A stretch of DNA of 56,504 bases from Nemertoderma westbladi. Its lineage: Eukaryota > Xenacoelomorpha > Nemertodermatida > Nemertodermatidae. Under the pieces are notes generated by a model. It worked only from the letters and a program-made list of their open reading frames with translations, was not told the origin of the DNA and ran no database searches. Of the stretch, positions 35,018 to 45,157 are shown piece by piece. How positions within the stretch are numbered: the first letter of the stretch is position 1; every line of letters starts with the position of its first letter. The DNA is taken from the NCBI GenBank assembly GCA_032718475.1, contig JAUCBJ010000522.1, positions 1 to 56,504 of the forward strand. The letters run 5' to 3'. Position numbers and translations under genes: made by a program.

Positions 35018-35989
35018 AATTAGCTACAGAATAATATATACTTTATTACATACGAATAAATTAAAGCGTTTAAAATTATATCGTAACTTCCAGACAAACC
35101 ATTGGCCACTTTTAAGCTTATTGACCCTTTTACATATTTGGAATCCTTGCACGGTCAGCTTTATAACGAACGGTAACTGGCGAAATATCACCTGTTTGGT
35201 TTTCAAATGCATGTAGCTATTGAAAGCAAAAATAAGCATTTGGGCTCACCCACGAAGGAGGAAGGAGTATGGCATCACAAATGGCTCAAAATCCAATATT
35301 TATACATTATATACGCAGTATAATCTTAATTATCTAAATTCTAAAATTATCTAATTCAGTAGACGCATTCAATCAGTTTTATTATTGAAATCAGTTTAAT
35401 CAGCTTACATTGAATTACAATTCAATATAAATATCGAAATAAATTGAATTATATTGCAATATATTTAAATATATTCCAATATAAATATTGCAATATATAA
35501 TTCAAGACGAATTCAGCTGTTTCATGCCCGTCATCAGTTACCTAGGCAACCAGAGTGCCAAAATCGAAATCTCATAATCTTTTCTGCTTTGGATACTGCG
35601 ACCTGCAGGGCCATACAGCCAATATTAAGTATGTGGGGGGGGGGGGGGGGGGAGTACCTGTAACAGTGTAATGTAATGGCTTTGTATGTCTGTATGTCTA
35701 CTTACTGCCATAAAGGCTAAGACAGCAAGGAAGGCTAGTAGTAGCAAGACAGCTGATTTCATCTTGAATTATATATTTCAATATTTATATTGAATTATAA
35801 TAAATCAATGTAAGCTGATTGATTTCAATAGCAAAACTGATTGAATGCGTATACTGATTGAATGTATAAACAGGGAATTTTAAGCCATTTGTGATGCCAT
35901 AGAGGGTGGTGAAACTATCTCTGTTTCAAATTTGACGCAATCTCATTAAGATTTGTAGAAAAATGGGGGGGGGGGGGGGGGGGGGGGGG
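35018..35989 (+). repeat. Dispersed repeat split by a MITE, ending in G25
   Basis: The left part (35018-35267: AATTAGCTACAGAATAATAT ... GGGCTCACCCACGAAGGAGG) continues after the MITE at 35902 (GAGGGTGGTGAAACTATCTC ... CTCATTAAGATTTGTAGA) and ends in a 25-G tract (35965-35989). The uninterrupted order is seen at 22.0-22.16 kb, which serves as the empty-site reference. Confidence 0.7.
35270..35899. mobile_element. 630-bp palindromic MITE with TA target duplication
   Basis: Termini TGGCATCACAAATGGCT and AGCCATTTGTGATGCCA, flanked by TA on both sides (35268-35269, 35900-35901). The long inverted arms (ACGCATTCAATCAGTTTT..., TTCAATATAAATAT...) continue inward to about 35525 and about 35755, with a central loop that contains a G18 tract (35635-35652). 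It is inserted in the dispersed repeat, so the boundary is well defined. TA duplications are typical of Tc1/mariner-type integration. No transposase. Confidence 0.85.
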
Positions 35990-36011
35990 TCCTATATCTT
36001 ATAAATATATA

Positions 36012-37500
36012 GAGACCTAGTTAAGATGGGAACAAAAACTGTTGAACTATATATTTCGTGTATAATAATTAATATAGATTTTTTATGATTATTTTTGAAT
36101 TAATTACATTATTCTATTGGTGAATATCTTTTTAAATAATTGCAGCTACAGCTGGTTTTGTTCCGACCTACTGCATAATTTCCTAGCACCTTTAATCTTT
36201 ATGAATATTTTTTGAATTAATTGCAGCTGGTTTGTTCTGACTTACTGTATATATTTTTCCTAGCACCATACACTATATTCTATAATTATGAATATTATCA
36301 GAACTAGAAAGCCAGCAAGCTGGCTGGAAGGAGCCCGGGGGAAAAATCCTATTTACAAGACTATTAGAAATAAACCTTGTCGGTCAACAGTAAGTAAACT
36401 AAACAATTGTCTAAACTATAAGGCGTGGGGCTAGCTGACTTTGTGGCTCGTCCCACATAATAAAAAATGAAACTTGGCTATGACAACACACCCGGTTCTT
36501 TTAAATTTGCGTGATTTGAGTTTTATGCTCGCACCACTATTTGTAAGAAATGTTAAAACTTATCTTACAGTATGCCAATGTAGTAATGGTATTAAAATAT
36601 AATAATTGAATTAATTTACACTATTAATGCTTCAGCTAAAAAATGATGCTATTATATTATTATTCCACGAAGCATTGGGCTGATTATTTTGTATATTATC
36701 ATATACAAAATAATCAGCCTGCAGCAGAAGGGGCTTAGTCGATAAATTCTGCATTGATGGAATTCTATCTCAGGCAGCCCCGCACTCAACCATTCCTACA
36801 CAGCTAGTTGCTGCAGCAGCTCAGGCAGGAGTTGTTACTTCACCATTGCTTTTAATTTTGCGACAAAATAATTTCAAAAAACGAAATATATCGAATACCA
36901 CACATTGAATCGATCTGATATTTTGTAACGCGATTATGAACCACCAAAGCAATTTACTTTTAAAATTTCAACAAAATCGCCAGGCAGGAAGTGCCTGAAC
37001 CTTGATAATTATCAGTCAGTCAGTCAGTCAGTGTTATATATCCTGAGATTTTTACAGTAAGTATCCCGCCTGTCGAGCGGGCTCCTAATTAATCGCAGCT
37101 GGGTGGATCTGGCCTGTTATTTCTATTTATGATCATTTTTGAATTAATTACCTTATTCTATTACTGGATGAAATATTATTTTTGAAATTCTTCACGTTTT
37201 TTGTGCATTGTTAGATTTAATCGACTGCTCCTTACATTGCTTTCGGCGGTTTTTTTTAATTCTTTTTTTTTAACAATTTGATTTTTCTGCATTCTGCTGG
37301 TGGTACTGTAACGGCCAAACTGCAAAGCAAACGTCTGAAGCAGGCCGGTAGGCCGAAAACGTTCACGTACTACTGAACTTACCACCAACCTTAGAAAAAC
37401 TATACTATACAATACAGTTAACTGTTTATTTACTCTTTTAATTCTATATTAATTATACACGAAATATATAGTTGAACAGTTTTTTCCCATCTTAATTATG
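36012..37500. mobile_element. ~1.5-kb element with ~55-bp terminal inverted repeats
   Basis: TTAAGATGGGA[ac]AAAA...CTATATATTTCGTGTATAAT at 36013-36070 is repeated inverted at about 37440-37500, each bordered by TA. The interior has duplicated TTTTTGAATTAATTGCAGCTGG segments (about 36143 and 36207, with a relative at about 37085), a (CAGT)n run at 37015-37031 and a perfect hairpin. No intact transposase frame; a 78-codon frame at 37412-37176 (-) is unrecognised. Confidence 0.65.
36678..36719. repeat. Perfect 19-bp-stem palindrome
   Basis: GGCTGATTATTTTGTATAT, a TATC loop, then its exact reverse complement. Lies inside the 1.5-kb inverted-repeat element. Confidence 0.85.
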
Positions 37501-37690
37501 ACTATAACTTTTAGCCTCAAATATTCCTAAACATTCCTAACAGTAGACCATCACATATATTCACTTATTTAGTAAAGTTTAAAATTGTATATAAAATTAA
37601 ATATATAGCTGCACCAACCCATCATCCCACCACCAATCAGAACAATACAATTAAGACAAACCAATTAAACATACAATTAATAATGGTGCA
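37501..37690. other. AT-rich non-coding
   Basis: Nothing recognised. Confidence 0.3.
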
Positions 37691-37970
37691 CCGTGGATTA
37701 ATACCGGTCTGCGAGGTAATTCCCCCGCAGACCCGCACCATCTCCAAAGCCCAGCGCCCTCCAGGGACGCCGGCCACCACGCAGACAGAGGGAGTTATAG
37801 CGGAGGAGCGCGAACTGAAGCCGCCTCCGAACTCCCCCGAGAACGCAGGCTAGGCCACGTTCCCGCATCCCCTGCCGCCGAGCCACAAGGGTCTCAGCGA
37901 GGTGGCTGATGAAGATATCAGTCTCCTTGCACCACACCTCGTCAGTGGTTCCGACGGGGACTGTAACTAT
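37691..37970 (-). other. GC-rich island with coding-like frame, unidentified
   Basis: About 250 bases of GC-rich DNA in AT-rich surroundings. The minus frame 37937-37698 gives DIFISHLAETLVARRQGMRE, GLACVLGGVRRRLQFALLRY, then Arg/Gly-rich sequence to a stop. It extends upstream without a start (VGTTDEV). The composition suggests a transposon-derived or horizontally introduced coding remnant. I do not recognise the family. Confidence 0.3.
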
Positions 37971-38514
37971 AACGGATGACTATAACTCCGTTGGCAAAGA
38001 CATACCAGTTCATTTCAGCTCTATATAGCTGACTTACAAATTTCAATTTCGCCTTGTTATTTGCATTTTATTTTTTCTCAAATAATACCACCACAGTGGT
38101 AAATCTCACCAGGCGTGAGCTTGCATTATGACCTCTTGTGATTACTTGGACGACCAAAATCCGATAACAAGGTCACATTATTTACATAATGGGAACAATA
38201 ATCACCGAACAACTATGACCTTTGGTTAATCAGTATTACTTATTTACAGAGAAACTGCAAATGTGACATTTAATATAGTAGTATATTATTACCATAAATG
38301 ACAAGTTATTCATTTATACTTCACGTCCTCAACATATACTGTAGGCCTATTTCAATCAATCCCCTTTCTCGCCCTTACAAACCTTTCCACAAATCGAATT
38401 CGTTTTGCTTAAACTTTGAAACATAAGTAATGTAAATACCCTGAAGCCGTCGTATATTTCTAAAATTTACAATAAATGAATTGTTGAGGGGTGGAGTGAC
38501 TGGTGAATTAAATA

Positions 38515-38935
38515 TTTATAATGTAATAGAACAACAATATGATAATGCTCTCAAAAGCGAAGAATATCAACCGACCCTATTGGGGCTCGAACCCGATACA
38601 TTGGTTTCAAACTTCCGGTTATCATCAGCCGGGTGTTTGTGTCCTAAGAGAACTGAGCTACCAGGACTGGTGAAGAATTTTATTAGCTATGGAGTGTGGG
38701 AAATCGTATTTGGCCTTTAACTAATCACCCAAAGGAAAGTACAACGTAACACCATAGCAAATAATTTATTTTCCCGTCCTGGTAGCTCTGTTGTCTTAGG
38801 ATACGCACACATAAGCTGATGATAACCGAAGTTTGAAACCTAGGTACCGGGTTCGAGCCCCAATTGGGTTGGTTGATATTTGCTCTCGCTATGGAGAGCT
38901 ATTTATTATCATTATAATTATTACATTATAAATAC
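38515..38935. mobile_element. Palindromic pair of tRNA-derived SINE-like sequences
   Basis: The 38515-38700 half is repeated inverted at 38745-38935. Each arm holds Pol III-type boxes: plus arm TAGCTCTGTTG (about 38785; box A-like) and GGGTTCGAGCCC (about 38848; box B). The minus arm reads TGGTAGCTCAGTTC and GGGTTCGAGCCC (about 38590). Between the boxes is CCGGCTGATGATAACCGG, resembling an anticodon stem-loop. The A-B spacing and extra bases exclude a functional tRNA. It fits a SINE head captured in a foldback structure. Confidence 0.7.
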
Positions 38936-40084
38936 AATATTTGCCAGCCATTTTTTATAATAGTTTTAATGAGTGTATTGTAAAGCTTTAAAAATTGTAT
39001 ATTATTGGACCGCGTTCGTGGCGTTGTATTCTTAATAATAAGATGGTGGGCGAAAAATTATGTGTTTAGAAACGATTGAATGAAGCATGAAGAATGGAAT
39101 GAATTTGGCGACGGTGTCGGTTTTTTGTTAAAACGATAACGTGGATTGGATATGGTTATATTCTTTTTATATGGTGGACTGGCCAATCAACAAATGGTCA
39201 TATTTTCGCGGGAGATTTAATTTTCATAAGACAGTTGTGTTATTATTATTGCTAAAAGTAAGTACCGCGCCTACCGGTCAAGGCACAAGGCCTACGTACT
39301 GCCGCATGTCTGAAATCAGTACTTTAGCTGCTGTCAGAGTATTGCAGAATTAAAGTACCGGTGTTGTACTTTGACAGTTGTAATTTTACAGTACGGATGT
39401 AGTTGTACTTTTGTTTGGGTGTTTCCACTTTCCAGATAGGGTTGTACTGAATGGTTGTTGCTCGGGAATGTCACGAAATGCGGCTCTATCCTGAATCCGT
39501 ACCAGTGATAATCTCCTCTCCCCTGTCAACATTTTTTATCAGAACGCTCCTAAAATTTTAACAGGCTTTGTTCAACCTATAGTGACCAACTTGGAAAACA
39601 AAAATTTCAATTTATTGCTAATACCGCTTCGCGCAGCACGTCACAAACTCAAGAGTTCTTATATTTTTTGTAAAAAATCTAATTTTAAAATGAGCGACAT
39701 TTACTCAATTTTCATTAAATATAACTGAAATTCGATATACAGACAGTCCAGCATAGGTACTTAATGATGTTAAAAAAATTTGTCATGAGAGATAGTTTTT
39801 CCCTTCGTGCAGCACGTGAGAAAAAATATTGTCCCAATGTATATTTTTCATGAAGTACGCACTTCTCCTGCAGTCCTGACTGCCTGAGGTGGACTACACA
39901 CAACTCATAGGCCTAAATCATATGTCCAGTACATTGTGCAATGGATATGGAGGGTATGTCTACTGCAGTACTGTAATTACTGCTGTAGCTGTACAGCATT
40001 CCGTACCGGTACCGGCACCGGTACTGCTGTATGCCTACTGTGTAGCCTACCATTTAAATACGGTACTGGTAGGCCTACCGGCTG
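38936..40084. other. Non-coding; ACCGGTACCGG cluster
   Basis: No gene recognised. Several ACCGGT sites at about 39275 and 40004-40080, including overlapping ones (GTACCGGTACCGGCACCGGT). Two CAGCACGT copies with poly-T context (about 39633, 39820). Confidence 0.45.
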
Positions 40085-40430
40085 ACCGGTTGTTTTGGTT
40101 AGAAAATCCCGCGTAGTTCAGTAGTTAGAAAATCTGTAACCTGTTCCTTTCCTTCATTTTGTAAAGTGACTGTTTATTGTTTTGGTTAGAAAAGGCCCGC
40201 CTCTGTAACCTGCTCCTTTCCTTCATTTTGTAAAGTGACTGTTTATTGTTTTGGTTAGAAATCCCACCTCTGTAACCTGCCCCTTTCCCTCAATTAATTA
40301 AGTGATCGTTTATTGTTTTGGTTAGGAAATCCCGCCTCTGTAACCTGCTCCTTTCTCTCAATTGGTAATGTTATCGTTTATTGTTTTGGTTAGAAAATCC
40401 CGTCTCTGTAACCTGCTCCTTTCCCGCAGG
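40085..40430 (+). repeat. ~65-bp tandem repeat, about five copies
   Basis: Unit TTGTTTTGGTTAGAAA...CCTCTGTAACCTGCTCC plus TTTCCTTCATTTTGTAAAG, repeated from about 40090 with mild divergence. Confidence 0.85.
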
Positions 40431-40432
40431 CA

Positions 40433-40703
40433 GGCAGGCATAGATAAATAGCAGAATGGTAATTAAACTTAAACGTATAAGTTTTTCTCCACAGGCATAA
40501 ATAGCCAGAATGGTAATTAAAAGTATAAGTCTTTCTCCACAGGCATAGATAAATAGCCAGAATGGTAAATAAAAGTATAAGTCTTTCGCCACAGGCATAG
40601 ATAAATAGCCAGAATGGTAAATAAAAGTATAAGTCTTTCGCCACAGGCATAGATAAATAGCCAGAATGGTAATTAAAAGCATAAGTGTTTCACCACGGGC
40701 ATA
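40433..40703 (+). repeat. 52-bp tandem repeat, about five copies
   Basis: AGGCATAGATAAATAGCC recurs at 40541, 40593 and 40645 (period 52), with more diverged copies before and after. Unit also contains AGAATGGTAA and AAGTATAAGTCTTT. Open frames here are due to the repeat. Confidence 0.85.
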
Positions 40704-41278
40704 GGGAAAATCGACAAAAAAATTGCCCCCACTGGTACGGATTCAGGTCATTACCCGAAATGCAGTACCCCCTACTGCCCTACCGCCTACCATACATTTT
40801 ATTGGGCAGTTTACAGTCGTAGCGGCCTACATCCTAATTAAAATTATCATGTACCGTAAGTACTGAAGTAACCCTAACCATACTGCATTACTGCCCATTT
40901 AGCGGAATTTGTTAGATTATGATTTTTTGTTCTTTAGATTATGTCTGTTTTTTCGTGATAGTATCTTTGTAATGATTAGTGGGCGCTGGGTGGCGCATGG
41001 TGCATGGCGGGCGCCGGGCGGCGGCGGGTAGTCATTACTGCATTACGCACATAGCACCGTGCTGATGTGATCGCTCAACGCTAATAGATCATGGTAATTT
41101 AGGTAAACCATAAGTTGTGTGTCCTCTGTTTGGGCAGATAGGTCTGTAGCCTGTAGGCTGTAGGTGCATTCTGAATTTAATTTGAGATTTGACGCAAAAT
41201 TCACTACCTAACAAAAAAACATCCGGAAACTCCAAGTATTTTTAAAACGGTTCCGAAATCGGTAGCGCAACCGAGGTG
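40704..41278 (+). promoter_or_regulatory. Upstream region of the ENT3-like gene with GC-rich patch
   Basis: A GC-rich patch at 40978-41032 (GGGCGCCGGGCGGCGGCGGG) stands out from the AT-rich surroundings about 250 bases before the start codon. It could be the promoter. No TATA box or initiator can be asserted. Confidence 0.3.
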
Positions 41279-42679
41279 ATGGAGAACTCGGAAGATGACG
41301 GAATTACTGAGCCGTTGTTAGAAAACACCACCGATTACATAGCTGACAAGGAAGAGAGCAGACAACTGGGGATACTCAAACCAAAAGATCGTTACCGTAT
41401 GGTTTACATAACAATGGTAGTAATGGGAATGGGAACCTTGTTACCCTTCAATATGTTTATCACTGCCAACGCCTATTTCAATTACAAATTCCGCAATACA
41501 AGTTTACCATGGCCCACACCACTCAATGCAACCTCCACAAATCTGCAGTCCTCATTCGAAAACTACTTTAACATCGCATCGCAAGTTCCTTTAGTACTAA
41601 CATTGATAGTGAACACGGGTCTGGTCCACATTATAAAAGCGAAGTTTCGGATTCTGGCGGGCGTATTACTGTGCGTAGTCTGCGTGGCAGTCACGGCAAC
41701 GCTGGTAAAAATAGACACGGATTCCTGGCAAACAGAATTCTTTATCGTAACTCTCGTAATTTTGGTTTTTATGACGGCGAGCGGGGGTCTGTTTCAGGGC
41801 GCTATAATGGGGGCGGTCGGTGTATTTCCTTTCTTATACATGCAGGGCGTGATGGTTGGCCAAGGAGTAGCCGGCACTTTCGTGTCACTAGCGAGTATAG
41901 TAAGTCTAGCTATAGGCGCCAGTGAGCCAATCAATTCCGCTCTGATATACTTCCTGATCGCGACAGCGAGTATAGTTATATGCCTGGTGATGTACGTACT
42001 CCTGCCTTTATCGGAGTTCTACCGACATTACACAAGGGTCGGGCTGCTATTCCGTCGACTATCCACCGCTCATCTCGCCATTAATTCCACCTCCCCAATG
42101 GGCCGGAGACGATCCTCATCAATGGCGATTCTCCAACATACCTTGACCCCGTTCCCCTCCATCTTCCGCACCATATGGCCCTTCGCGCTATCTGTTTTCC
42201 TGATTTTCTTCGTGACGCTCAGCATCTTCCCAGCCCTCACCGCCCTCACTAGGTCCCAGTATCCCGGGACAACCTGGGGGGACACCTACTTCATTCCAGT
42301 TGGCTGCTTCCTTATGTTCAATGGTGGCGACTTCCTGGGGCGGTGTTTAGCCGGCTTCCTACATATATTTAAATCATCTCCGTACTGGCTGTTAACCTGC
42401 TGTGCTCTGCGCATCGTCTATGTCCCACTGATTATGCTCTGTAACTCATCAGAACGTCACTACCTCCCCACCCTTCTCCCTTACGATTGGCTGTACCTTA
42501 TCATCATGCTCACTATCGGTCTCACTAACGGTTACTTCGCCTCCCTTACCATGATGTACGCCCCGAAGAAAGTGAAACCCCTAGACGCTGAGTCTACGGG
42601 AACTTTAATGGCATTCTTCCTATCGTTTGGACTCGCTGCCGGGGCAACTATATCATTCGCATATAAATTATTATTGTAG
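41279..42679 (+). CDS. Equilibrative nucleoside transporter, SLC29A3/ENT3-like
   Basis: 466 residues from ATG 41279 in one exon (the frame opens one codon earlier with a GTG). SLC29 family, normally about 450-480 residues with 11 membrane spans. Seen: cytosolic acidic N-terminus with ENSEDD and EPLL, an acidic-dileucine candidate for lysosomal/endosomal sorting as in ENT3; PKDRY then MGMGTLLPFNMFITA (TM1, close to ENT3); an Asn-rich glycosylatable loop after TM1 (NTS, NAT); VFPFLYMQGVMVGQGVAG (TM5 signature); a basic central loop (GRRRSSSM); and LTNGYFASLTMMYAPK in TM10. It moves nucleosides across a membrane by facilitated diffusion, possibly coupled to protons in lysosomes if ENT3-like. Orthologues are usually multi-exon; the intact single exon suggests a retrogene or intron loss. 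Nested antisense in the PSMC3 intron. Confidence 0.9.
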   Translation: MENSEDDGITEPLLENTTDYIADKEESRQLGILKPKDRYRMVYITMVVMGMGTLLPFNMFITANAYFNYKFRNTSLPWPTPLNATSTNLQSSFENYFNIASQVPLVLTLIVNTGLVHIIKAKFRILAGVLLCVVCVAVTATLVKIDTDSWQTEFFIVTLVILVFMTASGGLFQGAIMGAVGVFPFLYMQGVMVGQGVAGTFVSLASIVSLAIGASEPINSALIYFLIATASIVICLVMYVLLPLSEFYRHYTRVGLLFRRLSTAHLAINSTSPMGRRRSSSMAILQHTLTPFPSIFRTIWPFALSVFLIFFVTLSIFPALTALTRSQYPGTTWGDTYFIPVGCFLMFNGGDFLGRCLAGFLHIFKSSPYWLLTCCALRIVYVPLIMLCNSSERHYLPTLLPYDWLYLIIMLTIGLTNGYFASLTMMYAPKKVKPLDAESTGTLMAFFLSFGLAAGATISFAYKLLL

Positions 42680-42785
42680 AGATTGAATAGGTGTGCAATT
42701 ATATGAAACAGTTAATTTTAAATATTTTATTGTGACACACCAAATTATTAAGTATCTAGGATAATTTGATAATAATTATACGATA

Positions 42786-43402
42786 AGGGGCCGTGCACAA
42801 ATGATGTCATGCTTTTTTTTTACGATTTTCGAACCCCTTCTCTCCTCTGTCACAATCGGTCACGAATTTTGTAATCCCCTCCCCCCTTGAACGTCACGTC
42901 CCACGTCACAAAAAATACCCAGTATAGTTAATAAAAAATGGGAAAATTTAAATTATTTTGTTATTAAAACTAAATGTTAATACTTCATTAATTCAGCGGT
43001 ACACAATGACTAAACAAGGACTCATGGGAATGACGACATCTGAGTTTCGACATCGATCACCGGAAGTGCACCAGGTATACGACCGACTATTGTGCCACTT
43101 CCTGGGTCCAACTCTACCTCGTCCTTATCTTCCCAGTCAATGTGATGTTCTTCATCTTTATCGAAACTTAGAATTAACACTTTATCGCCTCGATTCGCGA
43201 TTACTTGAATAGATTTCACTTTGGCTGTTGATGTTGGTGTTATGTATTTTATTTGTTCACCAAAGTGCTATTGTGACGTCACAAGCATAGCTACCCCCCC
43301 CCCCCCGCCCCCATGTCAGAAATTGTCACAAAATTGCAACCCCCCCCCCCCCCCCTCCCCCCCCCCCCCCTTTGACCGTGACATCAGTTGTGCACGGTCC
43401 CT
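42786..43402. mobile_element. ~617-bp MITE with GGGCCGTGCACAA-type termini
   Basis: AGGGGCCGTGCACAAATGAT (42786) and ATCAGTTGTGCACGGTCCCT (ending 43402) are inverted, imperfect terminal repeats. Sub-terminal TGTCACAAA strings and long C-tracts (about 43296-43307 and 43340-43370) resemble the MITE at 56.0-56.5 kb. The interior carries a coding-like patch (43022-43219). Confidence 0.7.
43022..43219 (-). CDS. Unidentified acidic peptide frame inside the MITE
   Basis: A 65-codon frame, VKSIQVIANRGDKVLILSFD then acidic KDEEHHIDWEDKDE and IVGRIPGALPVIDVE, ending FP and TGA. It remains open upstream into ITPTSTAKVKS with a possible acceptor (ATCAACAG) before it. Amino-acid composition looks coding, but I know no family. 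It may be a captured exon or transposon protein remnant. Confidence 0.25.
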   Translation of the reverse strand: MKSIQVIANRGDKVLILSFDKDEEHHIDWEDKDEVELDPGSGTIVGRIPGALPVIDVETQMSSFP

Positions 43403-43568
43403 AGGCTATATAATATTATATTTATTGCATAATTTTGTATAAATTTAGTCGATTAAATATTTATTCATTTAATTTATTTCATTGTTTATCAATAATTTAT
43501 CAGTGCCCAAAATTAATCCACTTACCGGTATATATATATCAGTTAAACAAATCAATTTCAAATTGCGT

Positions 43569-44337
43569 GAAAGGGGGCGGGTTAAACAGGTGGATAGGGG
43601 GCGGGTTAAACAGGTTGGTGGGGGCGGGTTAAACAGGTGGATGGGGGGCGGGTTAAACAGGTGGAAGGGGGCGGGTTAAACAGGTGGGTGGGGGCAGGTT
43701 AAACAGGTGGATGGGGGCAGGTTAAACAGGTGGGTTCGGCAGGTTAAACAGGTGGATGGGGGCAGGTTAAACAGGTGGATGGGGGCAGGTTAAACAGGTG
43801 GGTGGAGGCAGGTTAAACAGGTGGATGGGGGCGGGTTAAACAGGTGGATGGGGGCGGGTTAAACAGGTGGATGGGGGCAGGTTAAACAGGTGGATGGGGG
43901 CAGGTTAAACAGGTGGGTGGAGGCAGGTTAAACAGGTGGATGGGGGCGGGTTAAACAGGTGGGTTCGGCAGGTTAAACAGGTGGATGGGGGCAGGTTAAA
44001 CAGGTGGATGGGGGCAGGTTAAACAGGTTGATGTGGGGCGGGTTAAACAGGTGGATGGGGGCAGGTTAAACGGGTGGATGGGGGCAGGTTAAACAGGTGG
44101 ATGGGGGCGGGTTAAACAGGTGGATAGGGGGCGGGTTAAACAGGTTGGTGGGGGCGGGTTAAACAGGTGGATGGGGGGCGGGTTAAACAGGTGGATGGGG
44201 GCGGGTTAAACAGGTGGGTGGAGGCAGGTTAAACAGGTGGATGGGGGCGGGTTAAACAGGTGGATGGGGGCAGGTTAACAGGTGGGCGGGGGCAGGTTAA
44301 AAAGGGGATGGGGGCAGGTTAAACAGGCGGATGGGGG
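43569..44337 (+). repeat. 23-bp minisatellite, about 33 copies
   Basis: Unit GGGGGCAGGTTAAACAGGTGGAT with GGGCGGG and GGGTTCGG variants. It abuts the next minisatellite inside the PSMC3 intron. Confidence 0.95.
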
Positions 44338-44988
44338 CTAGAATAATGTTCAGCCACCTTCCAACACTAACCATAGAATACTGTTCAGCCACCTTACAAC
44401 ACTAACCATAGAATACTGTTCAGCCACCTTCCCTAGCCACCTTCCAACACTAACCATAGAATACTGTTCAGCCACCTTCCCTAGCCACCTTCCAACACTA
44501 ACCATAGAATACTGTTCAGCCACCTTCCCTAGCCACCTTCCAACACTAACCATAGAATACTGTTCAGCCACCTTCCAACACTAACCATAGAATACTGTTC
44601 AGCCACCTTCCCTAGCCACCTTCCAACACTAACCATAGAATACTGTTCAGCCACCTTCCAACACTAACCATAGAATACTGTTCAGCCACCTTCCAACACT
44701 AACCATAGAATACTGTTCAGCCACCTTCCCTAGCCACCTTCCAACACTAACCATAGAATACTGTTCAGCCACCTTCCCTAGCCACCTTCCAACACTAACC
44801 ATAGAATACTGTTCAGCCACCTTCCCTAGCCACCTTCCAACACTAACCATAGAATACTGTTCAGCCACCTTCCAACACTAACCATAGAATACTGTTCAGC
44901 CACCTTACCAACACTAACCATAGAATACTGTTCAGCCACCTTCCAACACTAACCATAGAATACTGTTCAGCCACCTTCCAACACTAAC
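44338..44988 (-). repeat. 34/35-bp minisatellite derived from exon/5' splice-site junction
   Basis: On the minus strand the unit reads GCTGAACAGTATTCTATG|GTTAGTGTTGGAAGGTG. It starts at the donor of the exon 44989-45157, whose junction is ACTGAACAATACTCAG|GTTAGTGTTGG. About 17 units, several with an added GGTGGCTAGGGAA segment. Each unit keeps GGTTAGTG, a donor-like sequence. Confidence 0.9.
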
Positions 44989-45157
44989 CTGAGTATTGTT
45001 CAGTTGGCCTTTCATCTACTTCCATCGCTTTTACTCGTGTATCATACTCGGCTGGAAGTTTCTCCAGGATCAGATATGAATCTTTATTAACGCCAACCAA
45101 ATCACCTGGCTTTAAATCCTCCGGCTCCACAAGCCCAATTACAGGCAGGAAATACGT
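44989..45157 (-). CDS. PSMC3: PSMC3 exon: OB-fold end and linker before the ATPase domain
   Basis: 169 bases = 56 codons + 1. Encodes [40 protein letters not shown] and [16 protein letters not shown], matching the Rpt5 OB-domain/linker region (human [20 protein letters not shown]). The acceptor TTTACAG is at 45159-45158 and the donor GTTAGTG begins at 44988. The trailing G supplies the first base of the Asp in SDIGG at 19295, so it is the exon directly preceding the Walker A exon. The N-terminal coiled-coil exons were not found up to 56.5 kb. Confidence 0.93.

Larger units (their letters stand above)
19296..44988 (-). other. 25.7-kb PSMC3 intron hosting three antisense single-exon genes
   Basis: Bounded by the donor GTTAGTG (44988 downward, minus strand) and the acceptor CAG (19296). 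Phase and residues match across it ([14 protein letters not shown]). It contains, on the plus strand, caspase copy 2, a BDH2-like gene and an ENT3-like gene, plus many transposon fragments. The alternative is a rearrangement or assembly join that preserved order and phase by chance, which seems less likely. Confidence 0.8.

Noticed and set aside
38560-38890. Functional tRNA gene
   Set aside because: Box A and B are present but spacing is too long, the acceptor stem is not seen and the sequence is duplicated in a palindrome.
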